Source: Lepidodermella squamata (lineage: Eukaryota > Gastrotricha). Taken from it: 64,000 nucleotides of DNA. Location of the stretch: contig JBLDXI010000058.1 of NCBI GenBank assembly GCA_047495785.1, positions 186,001 through 250,000 of the forward strand, given 5' to 3'. Shown in pieces: positions 61,201 to 64,000 of this stretch. The notes below the pieces were generated by a model that was given only the letters and a program-made list of their open reading frames with translations, was not told the DNA's origin and did no database searches. Within the stretch, counting starts at the first letter, position 1. The number at the start of each line of letters is the position of its first letter. The position numbers and the translations under genes are program-made.

Positions 61201-62288
61201 TATTAGTAATAGCGATACTCGTACAAAATTGAGATGACATAGTTTAGAGGAAACTTTCATAGCGATTTAAAGACGTCAACAAACACGTGACATGTCTGGA
61301 CTGGTTATTCGTAAAAGTCACGTCGGAATAGAGTGATGCGTACCAGGCGCAATTATGCATATAAAGGATTTTGAGAAACGCTACTCAACAGTTAGATCGT
61401 CTCTTTCGTTGAAGAGTAAAGTATGAGTTAGATACATATAGCGAGAGGTTTAGAGCGCATGAGGCGAAATTGCGGCGTTGTAGCCGAGATTTAGAGGTAA
61501 AATGAACGTAAGGAAGCCACAACAGGCGGAAAAGAAGAGACACAAGAAGAGTTCTGCAACCCGGAAAACGAGATTGTAATGCCAACCAACAATAATATTC
61601 ATTCGAATTTATAAAAATTTTATATAACAAGATAATATATTCGGGTAAAAACAGTCGCCAAGTCATCTTAAAAGTCTCGTTCAAATTATAGGTAAATATA
61701 ATTGCAAAATAAAATTTTCGTACCAAATTTAAAGGTAAATAGGTTAATTGGAAACTATCTTTCTCTCATTCAACATAATATAATTCAGGCACAACCAAGA
61801 TTTTATCAGATAGGTGAAAGGATAACATATGAATATTTATAATCTGAACATAACACAGGTGGGTTTAAAAGAAATTATACTAGTATAGTTATGCATCTGT
61901 AACGGTCATCATCGTCGGCTAGTTGGTCCACTCGACGCTAAAAAATCATTCTACGGTCGATAACAGGCACTAGATCATAGCAGCACACGCATATAGTGGT
62001 ATCGATATCAAAGAAAGACGTGCACTGCGAACTAGCAATTCGTTAAATTTGCAACTCAAATTTGCAACTGAAACAGGCACAATATGTCAGCTATGATACA
62101 ACGGCCACAAGACGAGAACAGAAATGCAGAGGTTGCGCGAAATTGCAACAGCAAACAAATAATGATGGCTCAAGATCGGAAGTGAAGATGATTGACAAAG
62201 ATTTTTTATGCAGAAGCTGCGAAGGATAAATTCGCGGGAATAAAGGCACAATGCATCACAATATAGTCAGCTCCCAGAATAAATCATT
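58237..62288. other. Long non-coding stretch upstream of the RBMS-like gene
   Basis: 4.05 kb, AT-rich, no plausible coding exon. Probably contains the promoter and 5' UTR introns of the RBMS-like gene and the 3' UTR of the PLXDC-like gene. A short ACT microsatellite at 60811. No RNA gene recognised. Confidence 0.4.
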
Positions 62289-64000
62289 TCAAATCCGCGA
62301 CGCTGATAGAGTCACGCCGCCGACCGACACGTCATATGGGTTTTGCTGCTGACCATTCGGCCCGCTGTATGCGACTACAGGGGGTCTCCCGTTGGTTCCA
62401 GCCGGCGTGGTCGGTTTCGCTGATGAAAATATGTTCCTTGCAGATGCGAAGGTTCGCCGGAAAAATTCACCGCTGTCCGCGAGAAGACGAGCCGGGCGAT
62501 GTTCCACCAGCCATATACCTGCGCGAGAACCCGGGTGACGATGGGCGTAGACCACCCATCCCACGCAAAGACCGACAGCAGCGAGTATCGCCAGAACGAT
62601 AAGAATTATAAGAATCGCCCAGGCGCCGCCGGACGTTGATCCGGAGGCGGAAGAGCTAGAGTCAGATGATGCCAGCGAGGTCGGCTGGGAGAACAAGTTG
62701 ACACCCTCTCGTTGACTGAACGGCAGAGCAGCACAATCGATACGCTGCGTGACATTCTGAACATCACATTGGGCGTCCATCCACGATTTGCGACCTCTAT
62801 CGAAGCCGAAAGAGCAGCGCCGTAGGTTGGGACACCAAGCGCATTTGAAAGCCAGGTTTGGGGCTGGCGTGAGACAACTGGAGCATGTGGTCAACTGGAT
62901 GCAAGTTGGCAGCGGAGTCATGACAACGGCAGATCGCGACTTCACCCATTCGTTAGGTATCCGAGTTTCCGAATAGACGTGCATAGTTTGGAAGCTCGTC
63001 CCGGTAACGCCATCTTTTCGCTCGGAAGAGTACGCATCTGATAGGCTAATCTGTGGTTTCAAATCAGGGGTTTAACTTGATTTCTAGATAAACCGAGCGA
63101 ATTTACCTCAACAGGGTGTTTTGATTGTGAAATTTGAGAAATGCTTATCTGAATGATCATAATCAAGTTGAATAGATGCAGTGATAACAAAATACTCACC
63201 GGTATGTCTTTGTATGCAAATACTATCCGCCCATCGCGATAAATGTGAGTTTGGAACCGGAACGGGATACTTGGGCTCTCTTGTAAGACAACGTCTCGCC
63301 ACTCAACAACGAGCATCGATTCGTTCGCGAAATACAGGAGCCTATCGCTAGAGGAAAGGCTGAAATCGAAATTCGCCATGAGGGGTGCGATGAACTGCGA
63401 GAAGGTGAGTAATCTAGGATTCAGTACCTGAGAGAAAATCATATACATTTCTCTTCTCAACCATCGGCGAAATAGAAGACTTACCTCCCCTACATAGATG
63501 AAACCACCAGTTGCGATGACAACACGCTTTACTGGGTGGCCGTAGAAAGGAAATGTGAACTTCAAATCAACAACGGCTGCTGTCCGGTAAGAAACGGAGA
63601 GCTTGTCGTGAGATAGAGCCAAAACATTGGAAACATTAGTCGGGACAGAGCTTGGAACTTTGCCGAAATATAGCTCAATCCATAAGCGGTCGAAATCGTC
63701 AAACAGTTGAGTTGTGTAAAAAGTGTGCGGGTCTACGATAGGCAATGGTGTAGTAGTCGATGATGAAAGGCTCCAAGTGGAAATTGCAGGATTGGAAGTC
63801 GTGGTGCTGGAGGCTAAATTGGTTTCGTTTATTGCCGAAGAAGTTGAGTTATTGCCTGTTTCCACTACGGCCTGTCGCCGATTTCGAATGTTCACATCTG
63901 AAATGAAAAAACGCATGATTGGACCGCGATTGTAAAAATGTATTGCTTACTTGAGAAATCTTGTTGCACGCTAAGAATGTCGTACGAGTCACCGAGAGCA
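62289..64000 (-). CDS. Plexin domain-containing protein (PLXDC/TEM7-like), 3' part
   Basis: Type I membrane protein related to PLXDC1/2; vertebrate members bind PEDF and extracellular matrix proteins. The 5' end lies beyond the right edge. Exons seen: >64000-63951, 63897-63485, 63427-63200, 63148-63107, 63050-62289. Order: nidogen-like beta domain (LKFTFPFYGHPVKRVVIATG, GFIYVG, NPRLLTFSQFIAPLMANFD, HIYRDGRIVFAYKDIP, KHPVE then SLSDAY); PSI-type segment (PLPTCIQLTTCSSC, CAWCPNLRRCSFGFDRGRK); Ser-rich stalk; membrane span (AWAILIILIVLAILAAVGLC); short cytoplasmic tail rich in Pro, Gly and Gln. Two of its introns (63428-63484 and 63149-63199) are multiples of three without stops. Confidence 0.92.

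Noticed and set aside
1-64000. Nematode origin suggested by short introns, TTTCAG acceptors and lectin type
   Set aside because: CFAP69 with an X-box implies motile axonemes, which nematodes lack; short introns occur in several small-genome animals.

Overview
This is nuclear DNA from an animal with a compact genome. Genes are split by short GT-AG introns, mostly 50-65 bp, with T-rich acceptors ending TTTAG, TTCAG or TATAG. There are no prokaryotic signals. Eighteen protein-coding genes can be reconstructed, roughly one per 3.6 kb, and most are clear orthologues of conserved animal genes. Beta-integrin, GalNAc-transferase, a plexin-domain receptor and an RBMS/Shep-type RNA-binding protein point to a bilaterian. 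A full CFAP69 gene with an RFX X-box just upstream implies motile cilia or a sperm flagellum, which argues against a nematode. A tardigrade or another small-genome ecdysozoan-like invertebrate would fit, but the window does not prove it.

Left to right. 1-10.5 kb: the 5' part of a PHD-finger (KMT2E/SETD5-like) gene on the minus strand, then on the plus strand thiamine pyrophosphokinase, a TATDN2-type nuclease with one 3-kb intron full of repeat relics, and PAF1. 11.4-23.1 kb: two minus-strand genes that appear to be tandem paralogues. Each encodes a tiny extracellular segment, one membrane span followed by CCC, and a huge disordered cytoplasmic tail (about 1513 and 1822 residues). I do not recognise the family, and it is the best candidate for something undescribed. 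24.1-28 kb: CFAP69. 29.7-34 kb (plus strand): a small basic unknown protein, an MFSD6-like transporter and a membrane C-type lectin. 34.9-40 kb (minus strand): two cytochrome c paralogues and a beta-integrin. 41-43.9 kb: a LINE relic and a TMEM198-like protein. 45-48 kb (minus strand): mitochondrial ribosomal protein mS22 and a CREC-family EF-hand protein only 83 bp apart. 50-64 kb: a MITE, a polypeptide GalNAc-transferase, an RBMS-like RNA-binding protein flanked by about 3.6 and 4 kb of non-coding DNA, and the 3' part of a plexin-domain-containing (PLXDC) receptor that runs off the right edge.

The genes do not form one pathway; this is a typical mixed housekeeping and cell-surface neighbourhood. 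Points of interest are the tandem membrane/disordered pair with its internal repeats, the X-box, very small introns (23 and 31 bp), operon-like same-strand gene pairs, two unlike cytochrome c genes, several introns of length 3n without stops, and several terminal-inverted-repeat elements. All exon models were read by eye from splice sites, frame continuity and family similarity; none is supported by transcripts.
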